Of a DNA stretch of 64,000 nt, positions 1 through 12,335 are shown in pieces. The DNA comes from Halictus rubicundus (taxonomy: Eukaryota; Arthropoda; Insecta; Hymenoptera; Halictidae), in NCBI RefSeq assembly GCF_050948215.1, contig NW_027488637.1:558001-622000 (forward strand), given 5' to 3'. The notes below the pieces were generated by a model. That model searched no databases. It was not told where the DNA came from and saw nothing but the letters and a program-made list of their open reading frames with translations. Numbering within the stretch: the stretch's first letter is position 1; the number at the start of each line of letters is the position of its first letter. Both the position numbers and the translations under genes were made by a program.

Positions 1-2444
1 TTTTCCGCAGCTTCGGCCCATATTGGTGCTCCGTATAACACGATCGATTCCATAGTCATAAAGTACAGCTTTCTTCCTGTTTGTCTAGTCTTAATTTTAT
101 TTGTCATAATCCTGCTGAGGGCAGACATCGTTCTTATGGCCTTATTAGTTGCCTTCTCGATTTGTTTTTTAAAACTTTTATTGGATTCGAAGATTATTCC
201 GAGGTATTTCAATTCATTCTTCGGTATTATCTCAGCGTCTCCTATTCTGAAACAAAGGTTCGGGTCAACATATTTACAATTCAGCCACATGATTTCTGTT
301 TTGTCTTCCGCTAGGGACAGTCCGGCCGTGGTCATCCACTGTTTGGTGTCCTCAGCGATTTCTTCTGCTCTCAGCTTGAGTCTATTGGTGGTAGAAGCCT
401 GAATAATAATGGCCAAGTCGTCTGCAAAGGCAATTTTTTGTGTCATCGGCGGTGTCGATCTATTTAGAAGTCCATCGTACACCAAATTCCACAAAAAAGG
501 GCCGAGGACTGAGCCTTGAGGGACTCCCATTTTCATATTCAGTTCTATTGATTTTTCCGATGCTTCGTATTCTACCATTCTGCCCCTGAAATAGTCACTT
601 ATTATCCGGACGAGATACTCGGATACTTTCCTGTTTTTTAATTCGTTGTCGATTGCCTTCCAGCTCAAAGAGTTAAAGGCGTTTTTTACGTCAAGGGCGA
701 TCATGACCGCAAATCTGTTTTTTGCCGAGGCCTCAATTGCCGCTTTCCTGACGATTTCCATTGCATGTATGGTTGATGTTCCCTTAGTGAATCCAAATTG
801 ATTTGAGCTGAAAGGTCTTTCTCCTAGCTCTCCATGTAATCTCGCCCGGATGACATATTCCAGGAGCTTGGCCACAGCATCTAGAATACAAATTGGTCTG
901 TAGGCAGAGTGGGAGGAAGGGTCCTTACCTTCTTTTCTAAGAAGAATTGTTCTTGCTACTTTCCATTGCTGTGGTATACTCCCTCTAATTAGAATGCCCT
1001 TGAAGAGGGCAGCAAATCTGTCCGGCCTTGTTTCTGCTAATAATTTTATAATTTCAGGTTGCATACCGTCTTTTCCCGGGGCTTTTCCGGATTTCAGCAA
1101 TTTGGAAGCAGCTATGATTTCTTCCGAGGTAACCTCGGGTATTTTTCTTCCGATTGTCTCCTCTTGGTTTCTCAGGCTATTTTCCCTTTCTGTCTCATTG
1201 TTCTCGCTTCCGTTGTTTCCACTTGGTTGCTCGTCAGGTTGTCTAAAATCTTGTGGGAATAATCCCTCCATCACGTTTGCTGCACACTCTGCTGAGAGAG
1301 AGGCTGGAGGATTGTCTTTTTTAACCTGTCTTATGATTATTTTATAGGGCTTGCCCCATATGTCCTTATTAATAGTTTCGCATAGTTCGTTCCATGATAT
1401 CTCTTTCTGTTTGGAAATTAGTCTTTGTAGGTTCTTCTTAGCTCGTTTGTATAGGAAGGTTAAGGCCTCCCTTTCGTCGTCCTTACCCTTCCTCCTCGCT
1501 TTTTGGACTGACCTTCTAAGTTTCTGGGTTTTATCTCTTTCTTTCTTTAACTCAGGAGTCCACCAGATATTACTTTTAACCTTTCTATGCGTTGATTCGG
1601 GTTTATCTAGCTCTTCGTCGCAGATTTTATAAATATTGTTTAGAAACTTAGTTTCCTCGTCTTTATTAAAATAGTTTGCTTCGTTGAGTCCTTCCTCTAT
1701 GATAGATCTTTGCAGCGCCGTCCCCAGCCTGAGGAGTCCTGTTCTCGTTAATTTCCATTTATTGCTTTGACTTCCCTTGTTCCTTTGCATCTCGTCCTTA
1801 GTTTGAATCTCTGTGAACAAATATTTGTGATCGGATGCTGTTTCTTTGTTAAGTACTTTATTAATGATTTTGTTGTCTTTTTCTTGTAGGTCCCGGGTAG
1901 TTGCTATGAAATCCAGATTTGAGGTGGATTTCCCTCTCTCAAAGGTGTGTCCTCCCTCAGGGATACAGGGGAAGATGTTTATCCTTAGCATTTCTTCCAA
2001 TAATATTGTTCCTTTAAGATTCTGTTCTACAGATCCCCAGGCTGGGGATTTAGCATTAAAGTCTCCTCCTAACAAAATTCTTTTTCCTTTCAGGCGTTCC
2101 TGGTCGACAAACTGCATTAGTTTCTTTATTTTGTGTGTGTAGAGATCCGTAGAGATATTTGGAGAAATGTAGGTACTTACTATCGTGAGGTTATCAATTC
2201 TTACCGCAACGTAGTCTTCCTGTACCCTGTCTCCGTCCTCTTGTCTTTTAAAGCCGTTTGTATTAGTGACCCAGATTGCTGCTGAATTTCCAGTTGAGTA
2301 AATCCAGTTTCCTGGATTGTAAAGTGGCTCTGAAATCAGAACGATGTCCACCCCCGTTTCTGCGACTGTTTGTGTTAGCAAGCAGTGAGCGAGCCTACAA
2401 TGGTTCAGATTAATTTGCAATAATTTTAAATTGAATTTTATGCG
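1..2444 (-). CDS. ORF2 endonuclease/reverse transcriptase (partial)
   Basis: This frame was translated by hand on the reverse strand. It is open for 814 codons, from just after a TAA at 2445-2447 to the window edge. The N-terminal part is an APE-like endonuclease: QINLNHC near the start, SEPLYNPGNW, GGDFNAKSPAWGS (Asp near codon 128) and SDH (near codons 204-206), the expected catalytic order. The reverse transcriptase follows: SGKAPGKDGM, YRPICILDAVAKLLE, ALDVKNAFNSLSW, GVPQGSVLGPFLWN and FADDLA (catalytic Asp pair near codons 675-676), then KYLGI. The enzyme would nick the target and copy the element RNA by target-primed reverse transcription. There is no ATG until about codon 111, so initiation must depend on ORF1 termination or a non-AUG codon. 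The frame overlaps the last bases of ORF1 in the -1 frame. The C-terminal zinc finger typical of this clade would lie off the window. Confidence 0.9.
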
Positions 2445-3982
2445 TTACTCCTAGCTGATTGCTCCAAAAATTTTTTATATTGCGGGCAGTTTACCGCCCC
2501 CGCAACATGTTCGGCCTTCGATGCGTGTATCCCTTCTCGGATGCAGAGGACACAGCATCTTATTGCCTCACAGCCATTAATTTGGTGTCCTATTGCCCCG
2601 CATCTCCTGCAGAGTTCTTGACCCTTCAGATCTAACGTGCAGTTGTACGATAAGTGCCCGAAAGCGTGGCACTTGTAGCATCTTAGAATGTTCTGAGTCC
2701 TTTTGACTCTGCAGTTTGTAAAGCCGATTTTTAATTTATTTTCCTGTCCCAATTGTTCCAATATTTTAGCCGGAAGGGCAACTATGGCCATCCGAGTTCC
2801 TCCGTATCCGAATCGGATATTTTTGACCTCTATTTCATCTTTCTGAATTCCTAGAATTTTTTCGAGTTCCTCCTGGAGTTCCCCTCTGTCGATTGTTGGA
2901 TCGAGATCTTTTATTTCGTACACTACCTTGGGGGCCATTCTCCTGATTTTGCAATCTCCCCCTAGGGTGTCCTTCGCGAATTTTTCCAGATCTCCGCCAG
3001 TGGTACCCTTTTCCATCTCTATAACGAGATCTCCTCCCCTGGACTTTCTTACGGTATGAATTCCATTCAATCTATCTCCAGCATTGGTCTTTAGTTGTTT
3101 AAATAAATCCGCGAAGGTCCTTGTTTCTGATGTTTTAATGATTATAGCTTCCGATTTTGGAGGCGGAGGAAGCTTGTTTCTTTTTTCTCGTTCCTTTTCT
3201 TGTTCCCGTTTCCTTTTCTCTGCTTCTGCTGCTTCTTCCTCTTCTTTCTTCTTTTTCCTTAAAGCTTTCTTCTCCTCGTTTTTATTTCTATTCTCGACTG
3301 TCTTCCATTCGTTTTCTTTCTCTTTATCATGGTCGATTTCCTTGTTCAATTTGCCGCTTGCTTCTTCCGCTTCACTTTCATACATTAATCTTTTCTTCAG
3401 TCCTTCTGCTGTCTTTTTATGCTTTTCGGGTTTCGGTGGAACATTATTTTCATTTTTAGCTAAGGAGCATTGCGTTCCCATATCTCTATGCAGTATACTA
3501 TTTTTGAGTTGTTTATTTTCTATTATTAGTTCAATGTTTTTTAGCTTGGTGATCGCCACTTCGAGCAGTCTATCCGCTTGGCTGGCGTGACATTTCGTCA
3601 CGTTTTTTACCTCCGTTAGTGGGTCCGCACAATAATTTTTAACCTCGCGTGTTGAATTTTTAGTTTTTTTGAGGATTTTTATTAGTTGCCCTATTAGTTT
3701 TAATACGTCGTCCTCCTCATCCTTCTCTTCGTCGTCGGTCTGGTTGATTGCGTACAAAGTTATGTCTTCTAGTCGTTTCTTTTTTAATGCCGTACTTCCG
3801 ACCAAGATTACGTCCGAGATTACCGAATCTGTGTCGGTTTCCTCTTCATTTTCTCTTGGTCTTTTAATCAATGATCTATCCTTTTCTTTTTCCGCGCTAT
3901 GCTTTATTTTTGAGCTTTTCTTGAAGACATTGCCTTTCGCTGCTGGTTGCATTGGTGTGAGGAATTTTTCTTCCTCGTCCAT
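2438..3982 (-). CDS. ORF1 gag-like nucleic-acid-binding protein
   Basis: A 514-residue protein starting at an ATG and ending in TAA. The N-terminal half is highly charged. Residues about 215-275 are a Lys/Glu/Arg-rich stretch likely to form a long helix or coiled coil, followed by a short PPPP run. The C-terminus has three Cys/His knuckles: CYKCHAFGHLSYNC (435-448) and CRRCGAIGHQINGC (458-471), both CX2CX4HX4C, and a third, longer one starting CVLC (477-499). This arrangement is standard for ORF1 of R1, jockey and related elements, where the protein binds element RNA and packages it into a particle with ORF2 protein. It sits directly upstream of ORF2 on the same strand and overlaps its open frame by a few bases. 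No breaks are visible. The function is inferred from family features. Confidence 0.88.
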   Translation of the reverse strand: MDEEEKFLTPMQPAAKGNVFKKSSKIKHSAEKEKDRSLIKRPRENEEETDTDSVISDVILVGSTALKKKRLEDITLYAINQTDDEEKDEEDDVLKLIGQLIKILKKTKNSTREVKNYCADPLTEVKNVTKCHASQADRLLEVAITKLKNIELIIENKQLKNSILHRDMGTQCSLAKNENNVPPKPEKHKKTAEGLKKRLMYESEAEEASGKLNKEIDHDKEKENEWKTVENRNKNEEKKALRKKKKEEEEAAEAEKRKREQEKEREKRNKLPPPPKSEAIIIKTSETRTFADLFKQLKTNAGDRLNGIHTVRKSRGGDLVIEMEKGTTGGDLEKFAKDTLGGDCKIRRMAPKVVYEIKDLDPTIDRGELQEELEKILGIQKDEIEVKNIRFGYGGTRMAIVALPAKILEQLGQENKLKIGFTNCRVKRTQNILRCYKCHAFGHLSYNCTLDLKGQELCRRCGAIGHQINGCEAIRCCVLCIREGIHASKAEHVAGAVNCPQYKKFLEQSARSNA

Positions 3983-4410
3983 CTTCTTTCTTATTTTGTT
4001 CTCTCTTTCTTTCGTCTTCTTTTCGATATGCTATTGTTCTTTTACTATCGTATTGATTTGAAACCGTATTGTCTGTTTGTGCTAACGTATGTGTCAAGTG
4101 AATGCTGTATGTGTCTTTGTTTGTGGGTGTCCGTGGTGGCGGTCGTTTCGTCCTCGGTGCGTGTTATTGTATTAGGTTGTCTCTTACTTTGTCCTCTCGC
4201 TTTCGCTCGGGGTCGGCCGTTACGATTCCGTCTGTTCGGTATCTTTAACCCCCCCTGGCTCTCCCCTTCTGTACCTATCGTTTTCCCAGCGTTTTTTAAC
4301 CTACCCTTTCCCTTTCCTCTCTTTCCTTAATGCCTTTTTCCCTGTTTCTCTCTGTCCTGATTAGGCTTTAAAAATTTTTTTTTATATTTTAGCTTTTAAC
4401 TACGAAAGTT

Positions 4411-4517
4411 TTCTGCTATTAGTATATTTTTCTGCTATTAGTATATTAATCTTACTACATTTTATTTATTTTATATAACTACTACTATCTTGTCTTTTAT
4501 CTACTATCTTGTCTTTT
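4411..4517. repeat. Two neighbouring 19-bp tandem duplications
   Basis: The 19-bp unit TTCTGCTATTAGTATATTT is present twice in tandem at about 4411-4447. A second, unrelated 19-bp unit beginning CTACTATCTTGTCTTTT is present twice at about 4482-4517. Both look like simple local slippage or repair duplications with the same period. No function is evident. Confidence 0.8.
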
Positions 4518-5254
4518 GAAGGGTGATTTTTCTGACAAATTGTCGCTTTTTTATTACTAATAGAGGGCTAAGCAATTTGATTTTACTACTATTTCTTTCT
4601 AATACTGGTTTCTTGTTTTTTAATTCTATTAAGCTATTGTATTTTATTCTTTATTTTATTACATTTAATTGTATTATTTGTAGGTTGGGGAAGGCAGTAA
4701 GTCGGAAAACACGGAGAATTAAAGGTATTTGCCTCTATTTAACTTTTCAATTTCTACAAAATCGTTAAAAATCTATTATCGCTGGTCGCGCATGTACTTA
4801 ATTTAATTTAATCTAATCGATTCGCTTAAACTTAATCTATTTTATATATACTAACACTTAAAGTAACTAAACTCGAGATTAACCCTAAGATTACAAATCT
4901 AAAACCTAAACTCTAAAAATTTACTAGCTAAACCTTATTAACCAAAAACCAAAAAAAACCAACACAAACAGTTGTAATTCTAATTTTTTCTATTAACCTA
5001 ACCTATCTTATCTAAAATTCGCACAGAATCGCCGAGGTCCGCAGAAATCTACTTAGCGGCTACGATATTCTCTCTACCTACTAGCTACGAAAATTTGACG
5101 AAATTCGCAAAATTGTAAGAATTTTTTAAGAAATCTCGTGCGATCGACGGGAAAAATTCTAAAATCGCTTCGAATTATCTAAAATCGTCTGAAAGTGACG
5201 AAAAAACGCTAAGAAATGCTAAAATTCTGCTAATTTCTGGATTTCGCAAGAGGG

Positions 5255-5287
5255 AAGTGGGGGTTTTTGGATAGTTGACCCCCACTT
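5255..5287. repeat. 10-bp perfect inverted repeat
   Basis: AAGTGGGGGT at 5255-5264 is matched by ACCCCCACTT at 5278-5287, with a 13-nt loop. It could form a hairpin in RNA from either strand. It is not followed by a T run and is not called a terminator. Confidence 0.75.
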
Positions 5288-5391
5288 ATTCTTATATGTT
5301 TGTAAAGCCCTCGTTGAATGCGTAACTTGCCTCGTTGAAAGTTTTTTGGAGAATCAGCTCCTTCCCCTTGTCCGTGTTGTTATCTCGAAAA

Positions 5392-5404
5392 GGGGGGGGG
5401 GGGG
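5392..5404. repeat. Run of 13 G
   Basis: A mononucleotide G run of 13 on the plus strand inside the unassigned region. Its exact length is prone to sequencing error. Confidence 0.8.
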
Positions 5405-6840
5405 TTTCGACAAATTTTTTGCCTTGGGGAACTGTGTTCCCCAGATCACAGACACCCCTTAGATTCCCCTAACGAGTCGACCCACGTACTCAGATTTTTT
5501 AGGATCCGAAATTATTTGGTCACCCGGTATGCACGCTAATTTTCAACTTTCACCGATTCCGGCGTTCAGCGGCTCGTTGTAACGGTACGGGCGAGCACTT
5601 TACTTTCGTCTGGTCCGTTTCCCTAATTTCCGTAAAATAAGCCTGCTAATCGCTATATCTCCGAAATGGGTGGGTGCAGAGCAAAAAAGTTTTCGGGGGG
5701 GAGAATAACTTCTCCTTTCCGACCCCCTTCGACTCGCCACCCTTCGAAATGGGCGGCCCTAAAATTTTATTGAGATCGGCCTATTTTTGTATTTTACCCG
5801 AGTTCTATCTCTTTCTCCTAAGACTTTATATCCGGTGTATAATTACTACTGGTTATCCCTCTGCGGTTTTAACTCTTCTAGTTCCTACCTTACTTTAGGT
5901 AACACCGTCCGACCGAGCCCTCACGTTGTGTGAACTTCTCGGCTTGGCCTTTCGGGTGTTCTCTATCCTCTCTTGTTCTATGTATTTTCTCTCTATCTCT
6001 CTCGTCACTTGACACTTGGAAATTCTAAACTGCTTTATAGTCCACTTGGTATTAATCTATCGAGTGTAATTGTTCGTTTTCTAACACTGTTATTTCACCG
6101 GTTTTAATTATTTATTTATTTTTAAAATTTAATTGACATCTCTACTATTTTTAAAAACTTCTAGTCTTTTTCTATTTCTTTCTTTTCAGGTATATGCAGT
6201 TTTTCGGCACTCCCGTTTCCCGGATTTTGCTGGAAGTATCTTATTTTCACGTAAGTGTACCCGATTTAATTTTAAGAGTTTAATCTTTTCTTTTTCTTTT
6301 TCAGATGTTCGCGTTTGGTTTTTCGAGATTCTATAGTTGATGATCTGCTATTTTCTTTCAAGTTATTTTCCTCTTAGGAGTTTATCCGCCCCTGAGGGGT
6401 TTTTAACCCGAACTCCGCGTGAATCGCGTCTTTATTCGCGTTTTGGCTTTATAGTCCTTTTGGTTTTGAATTTTCCACTCACTTTTTACTTTTATATATA
6501 CTCATACTTATTATTTCGAGTAAGAATAAATTAAAGTAAAACTCGCGAGTGCGGTTGAAATTTTCGCGTTTCTATGCTCTCTTACGATGTTAGCTCGGTG
6601 AGATTTCGATTCGCTCTCATCCAATCCTCTATCCTATCCTGTACCCTATCATCCATCCTATATTATTCCCTATCCTATCCTGTCCTCTAACCTATCCTAT
6701 CCTCTATCCTATCCTATCCTCAATGCAATCCTGTATCCTATCCAATCCTCTATCCTATCCTATCCTCTATCCTATCGTATCTTCTATCCTATCCCATCCT
6801 CTATCCTATCCTATCCTCTATCCTAGCGTATCCTCTATCC

Positions 6841-9800
6841 TATCCTATCCTATATCCTATAATATTCTGTATCCTATCCTATACTCTATCCTATCCTATC
6901 CTCTGTCCTATCCTATCCTCTGTCCTATCCTATCCCTTATCCTATACTATCGTCTATCCTAAAATATCCTCTGTCCTATCCAATCCTCTATCCTATCCTC
7001 TATACTATCCTGTATCCTATCCTCTACACTATCCTCTATCCTATCCTCTATCCTATAATATCCTCTATTCTATCCAATCCTGTATACTATCCAATCCTCT
7101 ATCCTATCCTCTATACTATCCTCTATCGTATTCTCTATCCTATCCAATCCTCTATCCTATAATATCCTCTATTCTATCCAATACTCTATCCTATCCAATC
7201 CTCTATCCTATCCTATTCACAATGCAATCCTGTATCCTATGCAATCCCCTATCCTTTCTTGTTTCATATCCTATCCTCCATCCTATCCTATCCTCTATCC
7301 TATCCTATACTCTATCCTATCCAATCCCCTATCCTATGCTATCCTCAATGCAATCCTGTATCCTATCCAATCCCCTATCCTATCCTCTATCCTATAATAT
7401 CCTCTATCGTATCCTATACTCTGTCCTATTCTATTTTCTATCCTATCCTATCCTCTATCTTATCCAATCCTCTAGCCCATAATATCCTCTATTCTATCAT
7501 ATCCTCTATCCTATCCTATCCTCTATCCTATCCTATCCTCTTTCCTATCCTATCCTCCATCCTATCCTATCCTCTATCCTATCCTACCGTTTGTCCTATC
7601 CTGTCCACTATCCTATCCTATCCTCTATCCAATCGTATCCTCTATCCTATCCTACCCTCTATCCTATCCTATCCTCTACCCTATCCTATCCTCTTTCCTA
7701 TCCTATCCTCTATAATATTCTATCCTCTATCCTATCCTATCCTCTATCCTATCCTATCCTCTATCCTATCCTATCCTCTATCCTATCCTATCCTCTATCC
7801 TATCCTATCCTCTATCCTATCCTATCCTCTATCCTATCCTATCCTCTATCCTATCCTATCCTCTATCCTATCCTATCCTCTAACCTATCCTATCCTCTAT
7901 CCTATCCTATCCTCTATCCTATCCTATCCTCTATCCTATCCTATCCTCAATGCTATCCTGTATCCTATCTAATCTTCTATCCTATCCTATCCTCTATCCT
8001 ATCCAAACCTCTATCCTATAATATCCTCTATTCTATCCAATCCTCCATCCTATCCATTCCTCAATTCTATAATATCCTCTATCCAATCCAATCCTATATC
8101 CTATCCTCTATCCTATCCTATCCTCTATCCTATCCTATCCTCTATCCTATCCAATCCTCTATCCCATAGTATCCTCTATTCTATCCAATCCTCTATCCTA
8201 TCCATTCCTCTATTCTATAATATCCTCTATCCTATCCAATCCTCTATGCTATCCTCTATCCTATCCTCTATCCTATCCTATCCTCAATGCAATCCTGTAT
8301 CCTATCCAATCCTTTATCCTATCCTCTATCCTATACTCTATACTATCCTCTATCGTATTCTCTATCCTATCCAATCCTCTATCCTATAATATCCTCTATC
8401 CTATCCTATCATCTATCCTATCGTATCCTCTATCCTATCCTATCCTCAATCCTATCCTCTCCTCTATCCTATCCAATCGTCTATCCTATAATATCCTCTA
8501 TCCTATCCTATCCTGAATGCTATCCTGTATCCTATCCAATCCTCTATCTTATCCAACCCTCTATCCCATAATATCCTCTATTCTATCCAATCCTCTATCC
8601 TATCCTATCCTCTATCCTATCCTATCCTCTATCCTATCCTATCCTCTATCCTATCCTATCCTCTATCCTATCCTATCCTCTATCCTATCCTATCCTCAAT
8701 TCTATAATATCCTCTATCCAATCAAATCCTCTATCCTATCCTCTATCCTATCCTATCCTCTATGCTATAATATCATATATCGTATCCTTTTCTCTATCCT
8801 ATCCTATCCTCTATCCTATCCTATCCTCTATCCTATAATATCATATATCCTACCCTATCCTCTATCCTATCCTATCCTCTATCCTATCCAATCCCCTATC
8901 CCATCCTCTATCCTATCCCATCCTCTATCCTATCCTATCGTCTATCCTATCCTATCATCTATCCTATCGTATCCTCTATCCTATCCTATCCTCAATCCTA
9001 TCCTCTCCTCTATCCTATCCAATCGTCTATCCTATAATATCCTCTATCCTATCCTATCCTGAATGCTATCCTGTATCCTATCCAATCCTCTATCTTATCC
9101 AACCCTCTATCCCATAATATCCTCTATTCTATCCAATCCTCTATCCTATCCTATCCTCTATCCTATCCTATCCTCTATCCTATCCTATCCTCTACCCTAT
9201 CCTATCCTAAATCCTATCCTATCCTCTATCCTATCCTATCCTCTATCCTATCCTATCCTCTATCCTATCCTATCCTCTATGCTATAATATCATATATCGT
9301 ATCCTATTCTCTATCCTATCCTATCCTCTATCCTATCCTATCCTCTATCCTATAATATCATATATCCTACCCTATCCTCTATCCTATCCTATCCTCTATC
9401 CTATCCAATCCCCTATCCCATCCTCTATCCTATCCCATCCTCTATCCTATCCTATCCTCTATCCTATCCTATCATCTATCCTATCGTATCCTCTATCCTA
9501 TCCTATCCTCTATCCTATCCTATCCTCTGTCCTATCCTATCCTCTGTCCTATCCTATCCCTTATCCTATACTATCCTCTATCCTAAAATATCCTCTGTCC
9601 TATCCAATCCTCTATCCTATCCTCTATACTATCCTGTATCCTATCCTCTACACTATCCTCTATCCTATCCTCTATCCTATAATATCCTCTATTCTATCCA
9701 ATCCTGTATCCTATCCAATCCTCTATCCTATCCTCTATCCTATTCTCTATCCTATCCTATCCTCTATCCTATCGTATCTTCTATCCTATCCCATCCTCTA

Positions 9801-10970
9801 TCCTATCCTATCCTCTATCCTAGCGTATCCTCTATCCTATCCTATCCTATATCCTATAATATTCTGTATCCTATCCTATACTCTATCCTATCCTATCCTC
9901 TGTCCTATCCTATCCTCTGTCCTATCCTATCCCTTATCCTATACTATCGTCTATCCTAAAATATCCTCTGTCCTATCCAATCCTCTATCCTATCCTCTAT
10001 ACTATCCTGTATCCTATCCTCTACACTATCCTCTATCCTATCCTCTATCCTATAATATCCTCTATTCTATCCAATCCTGTATACTATCCAATCCTCTATC
10101 CTATCCTATCCTCTATCCTATCCTATCCTCTATCCTATCCTATCCTCTATCCTATCCTATCCTCTAACCTATCCTATCCTCTATCCTATCCTATCCTCTA
10201 TCCTATCCTATCCTCTATCCTATCCTATCCTCAATGCTATCCTGTATCCTATCTAATCTTCTATCCTATCCTATCCTCTATCCTATCCAAACCTCTATCC
10301 TATAATATCCTCTATTCTATCCAATCCTCCATCCTATCCATTCCTCAATTCTATAATATCCTCTATCCAATCCAATCCTATATCCTATCCTCTATCCTAT
10401 CCTATCCTCTATCCTATCCTATCCTCTATCCTATCCAATCCTCTATCCCATAGTATCCTCTATTCTATCCAATCCTCTATCCTATCCATTCCTCTATTCT
10501 ATAATATCCTCTATCCTATCCAATCCTCTATGCTATCCTCTATCCTATCCTCTATCCTATCCTATCCTCAATGCAATCCTGTATCCTATCCAATCCTTTA
10601 TCCTATCCTCTATCCTATACTCTATACTATCCTCTATCGTATTCTCTATCCTATCCAATCCTCTATCCTATAATATCCTCTATTCTATCCAATACTCTAT
10701 CCTATCCAATCCTCTATCCTATCCTCTATCCTATCCTATCCACAATGCAATCCTGTATCCTATGCAATCCCCTATCCTATCTTCTTTCCTATCCTATCCT
10801 CCATCCTATCCTATCCTCTATCCTATCCTATACTCTATCCTATCCAATCCCAAATCCTATGCTATCCTCAATGCAATCCTGTATCCTATCCAATCCCCTA
10901 TCCTATCCTCTATCCTATAATATCCTCTATCGTATCCTATCCTCTGTCCTATTCTATTTTCTATCCTATC
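6841..10970. repeat. Shuffled segmental duplications in the satellite
   Basis: Landmark variants show at least three duplicated blocks at different offsets. Sequence around 6850-7090 recurs around 9850-10090 (offset 2997, anchored on the rare CTATACTATCGTCTATCC). Sequence around 7880-8390 recurs around 10165-10680 (offset 2284). Sequence around 7160-7430 recurs around 10680-10960 (offset about 3523, anchored on CACAATGCAATCC). The later copy is therefore a mosaic of earlier pieces, not one simple duplication. Block edges are approximate. Confidence 0.7.
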
Positions 10971-12335
10971 CTATCCTCTATCCTATCCTGTCCTCTATCC
11001 TATCTTATCCCCTATCCTATCCTATCCTCTAGCCTATCCTATCCACTATCCTATACTACCGTTTGTCCTATCCTATCCTCTATCCTATCCTATCTTCGAT
11101 CCTATCGTATCCTCTATCCTATCCTATCCTCTATCATATCCTATCCTCTATCCTATCCTATCCTCTATCCTATCCTATCCTGTATCCTATCCTATCCTCT
11201 ATCCTATGCTATCCTCTATCCTATCCTATCCTCTATCCTATCCTCTATCCTATCCTATCCTCTATCCTATCCTATTCTCTATCCTATCCTATCCTCTATC
11301 CTATCCTATCCTCTATCCTATCCTATCCTCAATCCTATCCTATCCTCTATCCTATCCAATCGTCTATCCTATAATATCCTCTATCCTATCCTATCCTGAA
11401 TGCTATCCTGTATCCTATCCAATACTCTATCTTATCCAATCCTCTATCCCATAATATCCTCTATTCTATCATATCCTCTATCCTATCCTATCGTCTATCC
11501 TACAATATCCTCTATCCTATCCTATCCTGAATGCTATCCTGTATCCTATCCAATCCTCTGTCCTATCCTATCCTCTATCCTATCCTATCCTCTATCCTAT
11601 AATATAATCTATTCTATCCAATCCTCTATCCTATCCTATCCTCTATCCTATATTATCCCCTATCCCATCCTGTATCCTATCCCATCCTCTATCCTATCCC
11701 ATCCTCTATCCTATCCCATCCTCTATCCTATCCTATCCTCTATCCTATCCTATCCTGTATCCTATCCTATCCTCTATCCTATCCTATCCTCAATCCTATC
11801 CTATCCTCTATCCTATCCAAACGTCTATCCTATAATATCCTCTATCCTATCCTATCCTGAATGCTATCCTGTATCCTATCCAATCCTCTGTCCTATCCTA
11901 TCCTCTATCCTATCCTATCCTCTATCCTATAATATAATCTATTCTATCCAATCCTCTATCCTATCCAATCCTATATTGTATAACATCCTCTATCCTATCC
12001 AATCCTGTATCCTATCCAATCCCCTATCCCATCCTGTATCCTATCCCATCCTCTATCCTATCCTATCCTCTATCCTATCCAATCATCTATTCTATCCATT
12101 CCTCAATTCTATAATATCCTCTATCCAATCCAATCCTCTATCCTATCCTCTATCCTATCGTATCCTCTATGCTATAATATCATATATCGTATCCTATTCT
12201 CTATCCTATCCTATCCTCTATCCTATAATATCATATATCCTACCCTATCCTCTATCCTATCCTATCCTCTATCCTATCCTATCATCTATCCTATCGTATC
12301 CTCTATCCTATCCTATCCTCAATCCTATAATCTCC

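Larger units (their letters stand above)
1..3982 (-). mobile_element. R1-clade non-LTR retrotransposon, 3' part beyond the window
   Basis: Two adjacent minus-strand frames form a classic two-ORF non-LTR element: a gag-like ORF1 with zinc knuckles, then an ORF2 with an APE-type endonuclease and a reverse transcriptase. Neither frame has an internal stop or frameshift in what is visible, so this copy could be recent or active. The 3' end, including the rest of ORF2, the 3' UTR and any target duplication, lies left of position 1. The 5' limit is uncertain and may reach the satellite border near 6617. Assignment to the R1 clade rests on the endonuclease start and the reverse transcriptase motifs. 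Jockey- or LOA-type relatives are less likely. Confidence 0.85.
3983..6617. other. Non-satellite, mostly AT-rich stretch; possible 5' UTR of the R1-clade element
   Basis: No convincing gene is seen here. It lies between ORF1 and the first satellite units. If the element is full length and inserted in the satellite, this would be a 5' UTR of about 2.6 kb, comparable to the roughly 2.4 kb reported for TRAS1. It could instead be host sequence. Contents include a pyrimidine-rich plus strand at 4000-4070, two 19-bp tandem duplications (4411-4447 and 4482-4517), A-rich sequence at 4780-5000, a 10-bp inverted repeat at 5255-5287, a run of 13 G at 5392-5404, and splice-like signals on the plus strand near 6188-6304. 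Short frames of 60-90 codons here have no recognisable domain and were left out. Confidence 0.5.

Noticed and set aside
994..2142. Plus-strand frames across 80-2142 and 3084-4061
   Set aside because: They are antisense shadows of the R1-clade ORF2 and ORF1, whose minus-strand frames carry clear motifs.
5878..5990. Possible tRNA- or small-RNA-like GC patch near 5900-5960
   Set aside because: No cloverleaf, A/B box pair or known small-RNA motif could be built by eye.
6618..6640. Chromosome-end telomere
   Set aside because: The repeat is not TTAGG, both sides have other sequence or continue, and retroelements lie beyond the left edge of the array.
7259..7972. Other forward frames of 60-430 codons throughout 6618-64000
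   Set aside because: Same cause as above. They begin at chance ATG variants (CAATGC, GAATGC) and end at chance TAA variants (CTATAATATCC).
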